Positions 1-8,949 are shown, numbered from the stretch's first letter. The stretch is DNA of 64,000 nucleotides from Micrococcaceae bacterium (GCA_013393415.1 JABXHI010000058.1:34353-98352), one strand, 5' to 3'. Numbers and translations: made by a program. The notes: generated by a model from the sequence alone, not told the origin.

Positions 1-386
1 TTGCCATCACGGGTTGAAGTGTAAATCATCCCGCGAGGCTTCAGGTCCACCATGACAGGTATCGCATAGATCGACATGATGGCTTCGCGACGCACGACTC
101 CATCAAACTCATGCGTGATGTGATTGGATCGAACATAGTTGCCTGCCCCAATCGGGCGGCCTTCCAGTGCAGCCCGGCCACCGATGCCCTGACCAATCGG
201 CACCGTGACATTATTCAGAGCACGTGTCCGTCCCCCAAAGACCTCACTAATGGCCAGGTCATCACCATGGAAGATCCCGCCAAAAGTAACTGCGCTGCTT
301 CTTGACGAATGAATATTGCGCAGGCTGGATTTGACCAAGTTGAGATCACTGGGACGATACAGGGCTTGGCTTCGAGAGACGGACAT
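1..386 (-). CDS. GAF-domain transcriptional regulator, N-terminal part (cut by window edge)
   Basis: The reading frame opens at an ATG at 386 and stays open to the window edge (about 128 codons). A Shine-Dalgarno AGGAG lies 4 nt upstream. The translation begins MSVSRSQALYRPSDLNLV and contains a stretch resembling a GAF sensor fold (VPIGQGIGGRAALEGRPI, then YAIPVMVDLKPRGMIYTS). Actinobacterial proteins of this kind usually end in a LuxR-type HTH, but that part is outside the window, so the DNA-binding role is inferred. It lies 88 bp downstream of the MHS transporter on the same strand and may regulate it or share its transcript. Confidence 0.6.
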   Translation of the reverse strand, partial: MSVSRSQALYRPSDLNLVKSSLRNIHSSRSSAVTFGGIFHGDDLAISEVFGGRTRALNNVTVPIGQGIGGRAALEGRPIGAGNYVRSNHITHEFDGVVRREAIMSIYAIPVMVDLKPRGMIYTSTRDG

Positions 387-474
387 GGCACTCCTTCTAT
401 GTGACGACTGCCACTAGGATCTCTAGTATGTTACGTCAGTACATATTGATTGCAAAAGGCGTGGTCACGCGTTC

Positions 475-1926
475 TTAGTTAACAGGCTGTGCTGACGTCA
501 CGGTGACGTTGGTGTCATCGGGGACTGTTTCGTCCATAGCCCCACCTTTGGTCTCACGGAGTGTGAAGAGCACCAAAGCCGAGATGAGGGCAACCAAGGT
601 CAACATCAGTCCTACAGCACCCTCGCCAAAGGCTGCGATCAGGCTCGCGGCAAGCAGGGGAGGAATAGCACCACCAAATACGCCTGCGAAGCCGTAAGCT
701 GTTCCTGCGCCGGTGTAGCGGTATTTGGTTTCAAAAAGCTCTGGTAGGAAGGAGCCTGCGGTTCCGAAGCTGAGACCGGCGACGCCGAGCGTCATGCCGA
801 CCCCGAGGGTAAACCAGAAGATGCTACCTGTGCCATCGTCGCTGGTGCCAATATTCATGACCGGGAACATGACTGCAGACCAGATGACCCCGCCAATCGC
901 GGCGATGACGAGTGTCCTTTTCCGGCCGATACGGTCCGAGATGAAGCCAGAAATGACGGTGGTGAAGGCGAAGAAAAATGATGCAACGATATCTGCTATG
1001 AGTACTTCATTACGACCCAGTGAGAGATTGGTGGTGCCGTAACTGGTGAGGAAAGAGGTTCCGATGTAGAAGAACGCGAAGAGCGCGGCAAACGCAAGTC
1101 CGCCACCAAAAATTTCTTTCCATTGTTTGCGGAACGCATCACCCAACGGTAGGGCTTCCTTGGCAGGTACCATGTTGTTTTCCGCCGCCTGTGCTTCAGC
1201 TGCCTTCTTCTTCGCTTGTTGCTCGCGAAAGACGGGTGTCTCATCGAGACTCATGCGTATCCACAGGCCGATGATGACCAGCACTGCTGAAAGGACAAAG
1301 GGGATGCGCCAGCCGTAGGTTAAGAATGCTTCTGATTCTTCCCCGAGGGTGATGTTCGTGATGAGGAACGTTGTTGACGAGAGACCGAAAGCAATCGAGG
1401 GACCCAGCATCGGTAATGATGCGAAAAAGCCACGCAATTTCGGAGGTGCGTATTCCGCAGCCATTAGTGCTGCGCCTGCCCACTCGCCGCCCACGGCAAA
1501 CCCTTGGAAGAATCGCATCGCCACGAGCAGGGTCGGTGCGAGCCAACCAAATGTTCCGAGCATTTCAGGCGTCGGGAGCAGACCGATGCCGACCGTGGCG
1601 ACACCCATGATGATCAGGGTCGCCACGAGTGCTCTTTTACGGCCGAGTCGATCGCCGTAGTGTCCAAAGACCATTGCACCGACCGGACGCGCAAAGAAGG
1701 CCACAGCGAATGTGGCGAATGACGCGGTCAGGCCTGCAGCGGCTCCCAGGGCTGGGAAGAACACCACGGGAAAAACGAGTGCAGCGGCAGTGCCGTAGAC
1801 GAAGAAGTCGTAGTACTCAATCGTCGTCCCGATGGTGGTAGCCGTTGCCACTTTGGCCATCGAAGGTTTTGTGTTTTCCGGTGTGTGTTGCGCCGTGTTG
1901 GCAACTTGGGAAGAGATCTGGCCCAC
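475..1926 (-). CDS. MFS transporter, metabolite:H+ symporter (MHS) family
   Basis: About 483 residues with twelve predicted membrane segments. The N-terminus carries the MHS hallmark IGTTIEYYDFFVYGTAA, followed by the MFS loop motif GHYGDRLGRKRA and a second copy (SDRIGRKRTL) in the C-terminal half. Members of this family (ShiA, ProP, KgtP types) bring in organic acids or osmolytes with protons; the substrate cannot be read from sequence. The open frame extends to 2049, but I prefer the GTG at 1926, preceded by AGGAGG at 4 nt, because the upstream residues are not hydrophobic and look unlike the family. The gene precedes the GAF regulator on the same strand. Confidence 0.85.
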   Translation of the reverse strand: MGQISSQVANTAQHTPENTKPSMAKVATATTIGTTIEYYDFFVYGTAAALVFPVVFFPALGAAAGLTASFATFAVAFFARPVGAMVFGHYGDRLGRKRALVATLIIMGVATVGIGLLPTPEMLGTFGWLAPTLLVAMRFFQGFAVGGEWAGAALMAAEYAPPKLRGFFASLPMLGPSIAFGLSSTTFLITNITLGEESEAFLTYGWRIPFVLSAVLVIIGLWIRMSLDETPVFREQQAKKKAAEAQAAENNMVPAKEALPLGDAFRKQWKEIFGGGLAFAALFAFFYIGTSFLTSYGTTNLSLGRNEVLIADIVASFFFAFTTVISGFISDRIGRKRTLVIAAIGGVIWSAVMFPVMNIGTSDDGTGSIFWFTLGVGMTLGVAGLSFGTAGSFLPELFETKYRYTGAGTAYGFAGVFGGAIPPLLAASLIAAFGEGAVGLMLTLVALISALVLFTLRETKGGAMDETVPDDTNVTVTSAQPVN

Positions 1927-2110
1927 GGGCCCTCCTAAGGTCCGTAAAACTGAACTATGACGTGAGTCACAATACAGTTGTCCAGTAGCTGCTAGTACCT
2001 CCCGAAGGAGGTGTTCGGTGTGTGAGCTTGGAAAACACCCTGATGACATACCTATTTAGTGTCTACTGCACAGGACTAGTGCCACACATACTTGGTGCTC
2101 GGAGGCGTGA

Positions 2111-3403
2111 TTAGCCGAATAACCAACTCATAATGGCGGACCCAGCCCACCGTCCGAATAAGACCATTGCGGCGGCTGCCATAATGATGAGCAATGCTTT
2201 GATGCCTGCTGCGGTCGTGTTGATCGGTGAAAATTCACGTACAGGCTCGTGTGGTTTCTTATTGCCGAAGTCCCGGGGTTGTGGAGTGACAGCTTGGTGG
2301 TCTCGGGCTACCGGTGGCTGGTAATGGCCGGTCTCACCAGGTGGCTCCGTTTGCGCGGTGACTGCTGGTGGTAGGACGGTGACATTGGGTTGGGGTGGTG
2401 GCGGAGGTTGGTCGGTCCGTTCGGATGGGGGTAGATCCTCGCCATAAGGGGTGGTGACGCCGGGGTCGTAGGCATGCGTCGCAATGTCGGTGAAGGCTTC
2501 GGTCGCGCCTTCATCCGGGCTATTGTGCTCCGCCATTTGCTCGGCGGCGTCCGGATTGTCCAAAAGGTGCTGAATAAGGATAAGTACTTCGGTGGCGTCA
2601 GCAGGGCGGTCCTCAGGTGATGGCTCCGTCATGTGCAGGACAAGGTCATCAACGGCCGCGCCGACGCCAGAGACCACGGTGGAGGGGGCTGGCACACGCG
2701 AGTTGGTATGTTGTACCGCGATGGCGACAGCTGAATCGCCAGTATACGGGCGGCTGCCGGTGAGCATTTCGAAAATGAGGATGCCCAGCGCATACACATC
2801 GGAACGTTCATCTGCTTGTTCGCCGGTGACTAGCTCTGGCGACATATAACTGACGGTGCCCATGAGCGCCATGCCCGTGCCGGTGTGATTGGACGCGGCG
2901 CGGGCTAATCCGAAATCGGCAACTTTGATGTCGCCATCATTGGAGACTAGGACGTTCTCGGGTTTGATGTCTCGGTGGATGAGGCCAACACGGTGTGCGG
3001 CTGCAACGCCTCGGATGACCGGGAGCGCGATTTTCCACATTGCATCAACGGTCATATCGCCGGCGGCTCGCATGACTTCGCGCAGTGTGTGGCCTTCAAT
3101 GAATTCCATTGCGAGGAAAGCGACGTTGCTGTCACCCGCGGGTGTGACACCCTGGTCATATACGTTGATGACGTGCGGGTGGTTTATCTTGGCTGTGTTC
3201 TTTGCCTCGGCTTTGAATTTTTCAATAACCGCGGGGTCATCGGCCATATTCGGGCGAAGTATTTTCAGCGCGACTTCGCGATCGAGCCGGGTGTCTACGG
3301 CACGATACACCGTAGCCATCCCACCGTGGGCTAACCGCTGCGTGATGCCGTAGCGGTTGTCGACAGTGGTGCCAACGAGCGAGGGTCCTGCTGGGGTGTT
3401 CAC
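2111..3403 (-). CDS. pknL: Membrane-anchored Ser/Thr protein kinase, PknL-like
   Basis: 430 residues. The Hanks kinase domain covers roughly residues 18-280: glycine loop around LAHGGMATVY, catalytic Lys47 (VALKIL), HRDIKPEN with Asp145, and DFG at 163-165. A proline-rich linker leads to one membrane segment near 405-425, with almost nothing outside, so there are no PASTA repeats. In M. tuberculosis, PknL (Rv2176) is divergent from Rv2175c and phosphorylates it; an Rv2175c-like gene lies nearby here, which supports the name. The start is a GTG with no visible Shine-Dalgarno but a TATTCT hexamer 7 nt upstream, so translation may be leaderless. Confidence 0.88.
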   Translation of the reverse strand: MNTPAGPSLVGTTVDNRYGITQRLAHGGMATVYRAVDTRLDREVALKILRPNMADDPAVIEKFKAEAKNTAKINHPHVINVYDQGVTPAGDSNVAFLAMEFIEGHTLREVMRAAGDMTVDAMWKIALPVIRGVAAAHRVGLIHRDIKPENVLVSNDGDIKVADFGLARAASNHTGTGMALMGTVSYMSPELVTGEQADERSDVYALGILIFEMLTGSRPYTGDSAVAIAVQHTNSRVPAPSTVVSGVGAAVDDLVLHMTEPSPEDRPADATEVLILIQHLLDNPDAAEQMAEHNSPDEGATEAFTDIATHAYDPGVTTPYGEDLPPSERTDQPPPPPQPNVTVLPPAVTAQTEPPGETGHYQPPVARDHQAVTPQPRDFGNKKPHEPVREFSPINTTAAGIKALLIIMAAAAMVLFGRWAGSAIMSWLFG

Positions 3404-3410
3404 ATAAAAT

Positions 3411-3416
3411 AGAATA
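3411..3416 (-). promoter_or_regulatory. Candidate -10 box for a leaderless kinase transcript
   Basis: TATTCT fits the actinobacterial TANNNT consensus and sits exactly 7 nt before the GTG start of the kinase, which has no Shine-Dalgarno sequence. It overlaps the flank of the terminator hairpin of the upstream gene. No good -35 is visible. Confidence 0.45.
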
Positions 3417-3441
3417 CCCGGTCAGCGGTGCTGACCGGGTA
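3415..3441 (-). terminator. Intrinsic terminator after the LysM transglycosylase gene
   Basis: A perfect 12-bp inverted repeat (TACCCGGTCAGC paired with its complement) with a 3-nt loop lies 25 bp after the stop codon of the LysM gene. On the minus strand it is followed by a T-rich stretch (TTCTATTTT). Confidence 0.8.
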
Positions 3442-3466
3442 CAGATTTCCTATCAGAGGATTCGGG

Positions 3467-5413
3467 TTAGTAGCGCTTCTTAGCGTCGTTGATTTTTTTC
3501 ACGTAGTCCTTGGTGTCGTCGTACATGCCGTATTTGGCCACGCCGCCTTCACCTTGGTAGTACCCGGCGATGCCAGTGTCACCGGGGTTGCGGTTTTGCA
3601 GGTGGCGAATAATTGCCACGCCGGCCGTGATGTTGTCTTGCGGGTCCATGATGTTCAGCTCGCGTCCCACCAGCTGCGAAGCCCACTCACCGGAGGACGG
3701 GATGACTTGCATGGTGCCGATCGCGTTCGCGGGGGAGACGGCAGTCGCATCAAAGCCCGACTCGATTTGTGCGTGCGCTAAAGCCAGAGCGGGATCTACG
3801 CCCATTGAACTTGCGGTCTGACTGACAAGCTGACGGATCTCGCTTCGGGAAGGCATTGAAGAGTCTAGCAATGCGCGTTTGTTCGCATTGGCGTCAGCAA
3901 CAACCTCGTCGGGGTAGGTACGGTCTAGGAACGTGTTCCCTACAAGCTGTTCATCGTTCGATGAGGCAGTCGATGCCGAGCCAGAACCGCTGAGCTGCAG
4001 GGTCTGACCAGCTTTGATGATCGTGGTTGATGACATGTCATTCGCATCCAACAGAGCTTGCAAGCTCACACCATTGCGGGAGGCAATGCCAGACAGCGTA
4101 TCCCCGGATTTCACTGTGTAGGTGGATGAAGTATTCGAGCTGGCGCTTGAAGACGTGCTCCCGCCAGAGCTACTAGTGCTCGAGGATGATGAGCCCGAAA
4201 GTTTCAAGGTGTCGCCCGGATAGATGGCACTGGTGCTTTTCAACCCATTGGCGTCGAGCAGCGTCGACAGGCTTATATCTTGACGAGCCGCGATGCCAGA
4301 CAGGGTGTCACCGGATTTCACCGTGTAGCTGCCACCGGAGGTAGCACTCGACGATGAAGTGCTGCCCGAACTCGCAGTCGAGACCGTTGAATCTGATGAG
4401 TTATCCGAGGTGCTACCGGACAATTTGATGGTCTGGCCAGGGAAAATTGTCGACGAAAGAGACAATCCGTTGGCTTTTAGCAGGCTGGACAGGCTGACAT
4501 CGTTGCGGGCGGCAATCCCGGAAAGGGTGTCACCGGACCTCACTGTGTGGCTGTTTGCCGACGAACTACTCGACGAAGAATCACTCGATGAAGACGACGT
4601 CGTGGAAGAAGAATTTCCTGAGAGCTTGAGTTGCTGCCCCGGATAGATGATCGAGGAGGCAGACAAGCCGTTCGCGTTGAGCAGGGTGGAGAGGCTGACG
4701 TTCTGCTGGGCTGCGATACCAGACAAGGTGTCACCGGACTGTACTTTGTAGGTACCACTCGTTGTCGAAGTACTGGATGCTGTCGATGCCGTTGTCGAGG
4801 CTTTGGACGGGGTGCTCCCGGAGAGTTTCAGCGTTTGCCCCGGGTAGATGATGGAAGACATCGAAAGCCCGTTGGCGTTGAGCAGCGTTGAGAGGCTGAC
4901 GTTTTGTTTCGCGGCAATACCTGAGAGTGTATCGCCGGTTCGTACAGTATAAGAGCTTGACGAGGAACTTGCCGTTGACGCCGAGCTTGAGGAGCCTGAA
5001 GAGCCAAGGTTCAACACGTCACCGGGAAAGAGGGTCGTAGACGCTTTCAGGTCATTCCATTTCAGAAGATCCGACAGTGAGACCTCTTGCTTGAGCGCAA
5101 TGTGGCCCAGTGTGTCACCGGACTGCACCGTATAGGTTGCGGGGGTCGTGGGAGCTGCCCGGAAATTGTTCTGTGTAAAGCGTGCAGGCAGCTGCACCGC
5201 GAGTTCGCTTGCTGGCTTCAGTGCGATTTGGAGTTGTTGCTGTGCGGCAGCAACGTTTGCGTCTGTGGCCGATTTAGGTGTCAGCGCTGTACGTGGTGCA
5301 TCAGCTGCCGCAGGGGTTGCCGCGGCTGCGGATCCTATTGCTATTAACGGCAGAGCCGATGTGGCAACAGCTGATTTGTAAAACCGGGAAGCGCCGGATG
5401 TACGGTCTGTCAT
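3467..5413 (-). CDS. Secreted lytic transglycosylase with six LysM domains
   Basis: 648 residues. An N-terminal hydrophobic/Ala-rich segment (about 12-38) is a probable signal peptide. Six LysM peptidoglycan-binding domains follow, each opening with a variant of YTVxSGDTLSGIA and separated by Ser/Thr-rich linkers. The last 130 residues are an SLT-type lysozyme-fold domain; the Glu in AQIESGFD is the expected catalytic acid, followed by AIGTMQVIPSSG and GYYQGEGG. It should bind peptidoglycan and cleave glycan strands outside the cell. The ATG has an upstream AGAGGA at about 8 nt. It sits between the PknL-like kinase and the Rv2175c-like gene, and a strong terminator follows it. Confidence 0.9.
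   Translation of the reverse strand: MTDRTSGASRFYKSAVATSALPLIAIGSAAAATPAAADAPRTALTPKSATDANVAAAQQQLQIALKPASELAVQLPARFTQNNFRAAPTTPATYTVQSGDTLGHIALKQEVSLSDLLKWNDLKASTTLFPGDVLNLGSSGSSSSASTASSSSSSYTVRTGDTLSGIAAKQNVSLSTLLNANGLSMSSIIYPGQTLKLSGSTPSKASTTASTASSTSTTSGTYKVQSGDTLSGIAAQQNVSLSTLLNANGLSASSIIYPGQQLKLSGNSSSTTSSSSSDSSSSSSSANSHTVRSGDTLSGIAARNDVSLSSLLKANGLSLSSTIFPGQTIKLSGSTSDNSSDSTVSTASSGSTSSSSATSGGSYTVKSGDTLSGIAARQDISLSTLLDANGLKSTSAIYPGDTLKLSGSSSSSTSSSGGSTSSSASSNTSSTYTVKSGDTLSGIASRNGVSLQALLDANDMSSTTIIKAGQTLQLSGSGSASTASSNDEQLVGNTFLDRTYPDEVVADANANKRALLDSSMPSRSEIRQLVSQTASSMGVDPALALAHAQIESGFDATAVSPANAIGTMQVIPSSGEWASQLVGRELNIMDPQDNITAGVAIIRHLQNRNPGDTGIAGYYQGEGGVAKYGMYDDTKDYVKKINDAKKRY
3990..5150 (-). 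repeat. Tandem LysM-coding repeats
   Basis: Six copies of a roughly 200-bp unit (about 150 bp coding LysM plus a Ser-rich linker) run through the transglycosylase gene. The units share near-identical stretches around the codons for SGDTLSGIA and are partly degenerate. They are candidates for copy-number change by recombination. Confidence 0.8.
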
Positions 5414-5643
5414 TAAACGTATCCTCTTGCGTCAGGCACCCGAGCTAGGGGAAGTTCTGATGTGCACTGTGTGACAAAAGTAGCGTCGAGGTGTACGTGA
5501 TGAAAATGTTACATATGTGAATATACATGACTGGCAAGACAAATGTTAAGAGGAGGGGAAAATTTACTTCCTGGCCAGGGAAATCGATGTAATTGACTCG
5601 GATACAAACGCAAAATGTTGAAAATCTGCGATACGGTAGAGGC
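5414..5643. other. Divergent intergenic region
   Basis: 230 bp between the LysM gene (minus) and the Rv2175c-like gene (plus), AT-richer than the flanks. It must hold both promoters. I looked for a c-di-AMP riboswitch because such elements precede many wall-hydrolase genes, but found no convincing match. Confidence 0.4.
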
Positions 5644-6006
5644 GTGGAGCAAAGAGACGATGTAGAAGCACTTGTTGGAAGCTGGCTGACGCTACCGGAC
5701 GTCGCAGAGCAGCTTGATGTAATTGTGACCCGAGTGCACAATTTGATTAAGGAACGGCAACTCATCGACGTGCGGCTCGGGGAGGAGCAGATCCGCTATG
5801 TACCCGCGGAGTTCCTCACGGATCAAGGTGTGCTGAAGTCCTTACGCGGGACGATTATGGTGCTTCAGGATGCTGGTTTTGACGATGTCGAAATCATTCG
5901 GTGGCTCTTCACCGAAGATGATTCACTGCCTGGTCGACCTATTGATGCGTTGCGTGCCGGACGAAAAACTGAAATCCGTCGACGTGCACAGGCAATGGGT
6001 TGGTAA
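5644..6006 (+). CDS. Rv2175c-family winged-helix DNA-binding protein
   Basis: 120 residues from a GTG at 5644 (MEQRDDVEALVGSWLTLPDV). The N-terminal half resembles a MerR/excisionase-like winged helix (LPDVAEQLDVIVTRVHNLI); the C-terminal half (ESLRGTIMVLQDAGF-like, EIIRWLFTEDDSLPGRPIDAL) is typical of the Rv2175c family. In M. tuberculosis that protein binds DNA and is released when PknL phosphorylates it. The PknL-like kinase two genes away suggests the same partnership. An in-frame TTG at 5593 gives a longer form, but the extra residues look non-conserved. TACGGT lies 6 nt before the GTG, so a leaderless start is possible. It ends 4 bp from the convergent prenyltransferase gene. Confidence 0.82.
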   Translation: MEQRDDVEALVGSWLTLPDVAEQLDVIVTRVHNLIKERQLIDVRLGEEQIRYVPAEFLTDQGVLKSLRGTIMVLQDAGFDDVEIIRWLFTEDDSLPGRPIDALRAGRKTEIRRRAQAMGW

Positions 6007-6010
6007 ACCG

Positions 6011-7087
6011 TTAGTTTTGGCGACCAATTAATCCCGAGACAAGCTGCTCTAAACCGGCTTTGACGTGTGGAACAACACCGAGGTGATTTAGTGCCATCCG
6101 CGTTTGGTTGCCAAGCCGCTCTATTTCAGCTTCGACGGTCGCACGTGCCCCGGACGATTCCAAGAGTGTCTGGATTTGGCTGACTGAGGCCGCACTTGTA
6201 CTCGGATGCATCAAGAATGTGTTGAGAGCTTCCGCGTCATCTCGATCGAGTGCGGTCAAAGCGTGGGCAATGAGTTCGGTGCGTTTACCTTCGAGCAGAT
6301 CGTCGCCAGCAGGCTTCCCGGTGCGCTCTGGATCCCCGAACACTCCCAAAAGGTCGTCGCCTAATTGGAAAGCCATACCGAGTGGCAGTGAAAAATCGCG
6401 ATAGGATCTGAGCGTCGTCTCGTCTGCACCGGCCAGGATCCCACCAAGTTCGAACGGCCATACTGCCGAATAGTGCGCTGATTTATATTGCAAGACGGTG
6501 CGAGCTTGTTCTAAGGCAACAGAGGGATCATCGGGGATGTTCGCTTCTGCCAGGATGTCCAAATATTGACCAGTCATGACTTCGAAACGCATCGCATGGA
6601 ATGCATCCCTGGCTGGTGCCGCAAACGCCGTAGCATCTGCCGTCGTCGAGAAGACTTCCTCACTCAATCCGAGGGCGAGATCGCCGGCTAAGATCCCCGC
6701 TGAGACGCCAAAGTGGGCACCATCTTGCACCCAGCGATTCGAATCATGGAGGTGTTCAAAGCCCTTGTGTACTGACGACTGACCACGTCGAGTATCGGAG
6801 CGGTCCAAGATGTCGTCGTGGATCAGCGCTGCCGCTTGGAACAGTTCCAATGCAACACCTGCATCAATGATCCGCGGATCATCCGCTGCACCTCCGGCAC
6901 CCTGCCAACCCCACCACGCAAGTAATGCGCGCAACCGTTTGCCGCCCTCTACCAAGGTGGCAATGGACGTGACCAGGGTTTCAGAGGGTGAAGCGATTCG
7001 GCTAGCACGGTGCCGGTAATCCGACAGCAGCTGTTGCATTCGTTCCTCTACATTGGTTTGGAACCACGCTGCATCCATACTTGTCAC
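6011..7087 (-). CDS. Polyprenyl (E)-diphosphate synthase
   Basis: 358 residues. It has the first Asp-rich motif of all-trans prenyl synthases (HDDILDRSDTRRG) and the second (GDDLLGVFGD), plus a GGKRLRALL motif near the N-terminus. It should condense isopentenyl diphosphate with allylic diphosphates to make a C15-C40+ chain for carotenoids, menaquinone or glycan carriers; chain length is not predictable here. The position next to the Rv2175c homologue matches idsA2 (Rv2173) in M. tuberculosis. The start is a GTG at 7087 with an upstream AGGAGA; an ATG three codons later is the alternative. Confidence 0.9.
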   Translation of the reverse strand: MTSMDAAWFQTNVEERMQQLLSDYRHRASRIASPSETLVTSIATLVEGGKRLRALLAWWGWQGAGGAADDPRIIDAGVALELFQAAALIHDDILDRSDTRRGQSSVHKGFEHLHDSNRWVQDGAHFGVSAGILAGDLALGLSEEVFSTTADATAFAAPARDAFHAMRFEVMTGQYLDILAEANIPDDPSVALEQARTVLQYKSAHYSAVWPFELGGILAGADETTLRSYRDFSLPLGMAFQLGDDLLGVFGDPERTGKPAGDDLLEGKRTELIAHALTALDRDDAEALNTFLMHPSTSAASVSQIQTLLESSGARATVEAEIERLGNQTRMALNHLGVVPHVKAGLEQLVSGLIGRQN

Positions 7088-7162
7088 GGTCTCGATTCTC
7101 CTGCCTGCTGAAACGATTCAGCCAAAAATCCGATTCCCTTCAACCCTACCGGGATCAACGCG

Positions 7163-7168
7163 TAGAAT
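7163..7168 (+). promoter_or_regulatory. Candidate -10 box for leaderless dinB transcript
   Basis: TAGAAT lies 6 nt before the dinB ATG, with a weak -35-like TTCAAC 18 bp further upstream. No Shine-Dalgarno sequence precedes the ATG. Confidence 0.55.
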
Positions 7169-7174
7169 TGATTT

Positions 7175-8449
7175 ATGGTCTCAGCGGGTCAAACCTCAGC
7201 GTCACGGCCCCAGTGGGCCGACGAATCATGGGACTCCACCGTGCTCCATATAGATATGGACGCGTTTTTCCTCTCGGTTGAGTTGCTTGATCAGCCGGAG
7301 TTGGCGGGGAAGCCGGCGGTTGTCGGGGGAAAGTCTGGGCGGTCGGTTGTGACATCTGCGTCATATGAAGCACGGCGGTATGGCATCCGGTCTGCGATGC
7401 CGATGTCGCAGGCGGTGGCCTTGTATCCGCGGCTGATCGTGATCGAGCCCAGCCGTGAGAAATACACTCGTGCCTCTCAACAAGTGATGTCGGTCTTGCA
7501 TGAGATCACGCCGTGGGTGGAACAGCTATCGATCGACGAAGCCTTTATGGATGTTGCAGGTGCTCGCCGGAGACTTGGGACCCCGGCGCAGATTGCCGTG
7601 GTCATTAAGGACAGGGTTCGGGCCGCGACGGCACTGCCGTCTACCGTGGGGGTCGCGGCAAATAAATCTGTTGCGAAAATCGCATCTGACCATTCAAAAC
7701 CCGATGGTATTGGGGTAGTTCCTGCGGAGCAGACACGTCAGTACCTCGCGCCGCTCCCGGTGAACGTCATCTGGGGCGTTGGGCCGAAGTTGGTTCAGCG
7801 ATTGAATAATGCAAACATCCACACTGTGGGTGATCTCGCAATGCAAGACACGCGCCGGATGCAACGCTGGTTGGGCGCTGTGGGCCCGCATATTGTGGGG
7901 CTTGCGCGCGGTGATGACCTCCGCATTGTGGAGCCACATCACGACACGAAATCAGTTTCAGTCGAGCACACCTTCGAACAAGACATCACCAACGCCCACG
8001 AGCTGGAGAAATATCTTCTAGATCTGTCGTACGAGTGTTCAAGGAGAATGCGTCATGATGGCTTCGTCGCTTGGGGCCTGAGTGTCAAGGTAAAAGACGT
8101 GGATCTTTCGACCCGGACAAAATCCATGAGTCTCCAAACTGCAGCCTCTTCTGGTGCGGTATTTTTCAACCACACCAAGCCGTTGGTGGAAGAACTCATG
8201 AGGAATCGCTGGCACCCTGTACGGTTACTCGGGGTCCGGGCGGATCGGGTTGCAGAACCGGTCGAACAGCAGGAATCCCAAGAGTCGCTGTTTGACGTTG
8301 ATGAAACACCAACACAAACGCACGCCAATCAGGACTGGTATTCTACGGACCAAATTTTAGATGATGTAGCCAAGAAGTTTCCGAGTGCGGCAATAAAACC
8401 GGCAAGACTGTTGCAACACGAACGACAACAGCGCATGTCAGATGGGTAG
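7175..8449 (+). CDS. dinB: DNA polymerase IV (Y-family translesion polymerase)
   Basis: 424 residues. Y-family motifs are clear: VLHIDMDAFFLSVE (first catalytic Asp pair region), SYEARRYGIRSAMPM, and LSIDEAFMDV with the catalytic Asp-Glu. The helix-hairpin-helix region (WGVGPKLVQRLN) and little finger (SVSVEHTF) follow. It copies past damaged bases during stress. The C-terminal tail (QQESQESLFDVDE) contains a QxxLF-type element (QESLF), the usual form of a beta-clamp-binding motif. ATG start at 7175, probably leaderless. It is divergent from the prenyl synthase gene. Confidence 0.95.
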   Translation: MVSAGQTSASRPQWADESWDSTVLHIDMDAFFLSVELLDQPELAGKPAVVGGKSGRSVVTSASYEARRYGIRSAMPMSQAVALYPRLIVIEPSREKYTRASQQVMSVLHEITPWVEQLSIDEAFMDVAGARRRLGTPAQIAVVIKDRVRAATALPSTVGVAANKSVAKIASDHSKPDGIGVVPAEQTRQYLAPLPVNVIWGVGPKLVQRLNNANIHTVGDLAMQDTRRMQRWLGAVGPHIVGLARGDDLRIVEPHHDTKSVSVEHTFEQDITNAHELEKYLLDLSYECSRRMRHDGFVAWGLSVKVKDVDLSTRTKSMSLQTAASSGAVFFNHTKPLVEELMRNRWHPVRLLGVRADRVAEPVEQQESQESLFDVDETPTQTHANQDWYSTDQILDDVAKKFPSAAIKPARLLQHERQQRMSDG

Positions 8450-8568
8450 CAGCGAATGTCACTTCACCATATGACAATCTCAGCAAATAGTCAGACAAAA
8501 ACTTTAGAATAGAACCAAACTCAACCGGAGATTCACACGAGTTTTCGGCAGGACATGTGGAGGCAACC

Positions 8569-8949
8569 ATGGGTTTATCAGATAGAGAGCAAGAGGCTTT
8601 TGCTGAGATCGAATCTCAGCTGATTTCCGAAGACCCCAAATTCGCATCGCAAATGCAATTGGGGAAGGAAGAATCGGCTCGCCGATTCTCCACCCGAAAC
8701 ATAGTGCTTGGCGTACTGACAGCCACCGTTGGTATCGTCGTGCTGCTCACCGGCGTGACGATTGACGCGATCTGGCTGGGCATTATCGGTTTCGTGGTTA
8801 TGGGCGGCGGCATTTACCTGGCCTCGAAACAAACTACAACACCGCCAAGTAAATCAGGCGGCCGTGGTGGGTCAGGTCAGCAGTCGAAGTCAAACCAAGG
8901 TTTTATGGAAGGGCTTGAATCACGCTGGGACGAGCGCCGTCGCCAGTAG
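8569..8949 (+). CDS. DUF3040 two-helix membrane protein
   Basis: 126 residues beginning MGLSDREQEAFAEIESQL, the typical DUF3040 opening. Two membrane segments follow (about 47-66, and 71-87 around IWLGIIGFVVMGGGIYLA), then a Gly/Ser/Lys/Arg-rich hydrophilic tail. GGAGG lies 5 nt before the ATG; an in-frame GTG four codons upstream is less likely. The family is of unknown function but is conserved beside the dcw cluster in actinobacteria (Rv2169c). Confidence 0.85.
   Translation: MGLSDREQEAFAEIESQLISEDPKFASQMQLGKEESARRFSTRNIVLGVLTATVGIVVLLTGVTIDAIWLGIIGFVVMGGGIYLASKQTTTPPSKSGGRGGSGQQSKSNQGFMEGLESRWDERRRQ

Noticed and set aside
3990..5150. CRISPR-like repeat array
   Set aside because: The repeats are long, degenerate, in frame and encode LysM domains.
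5414..5643. c-di-AMP riboswitch before the LysM gene
   Set aside because: I searched by eye for the conserved blocks because such RNAs often precede wall hydrolases, but could not find them.
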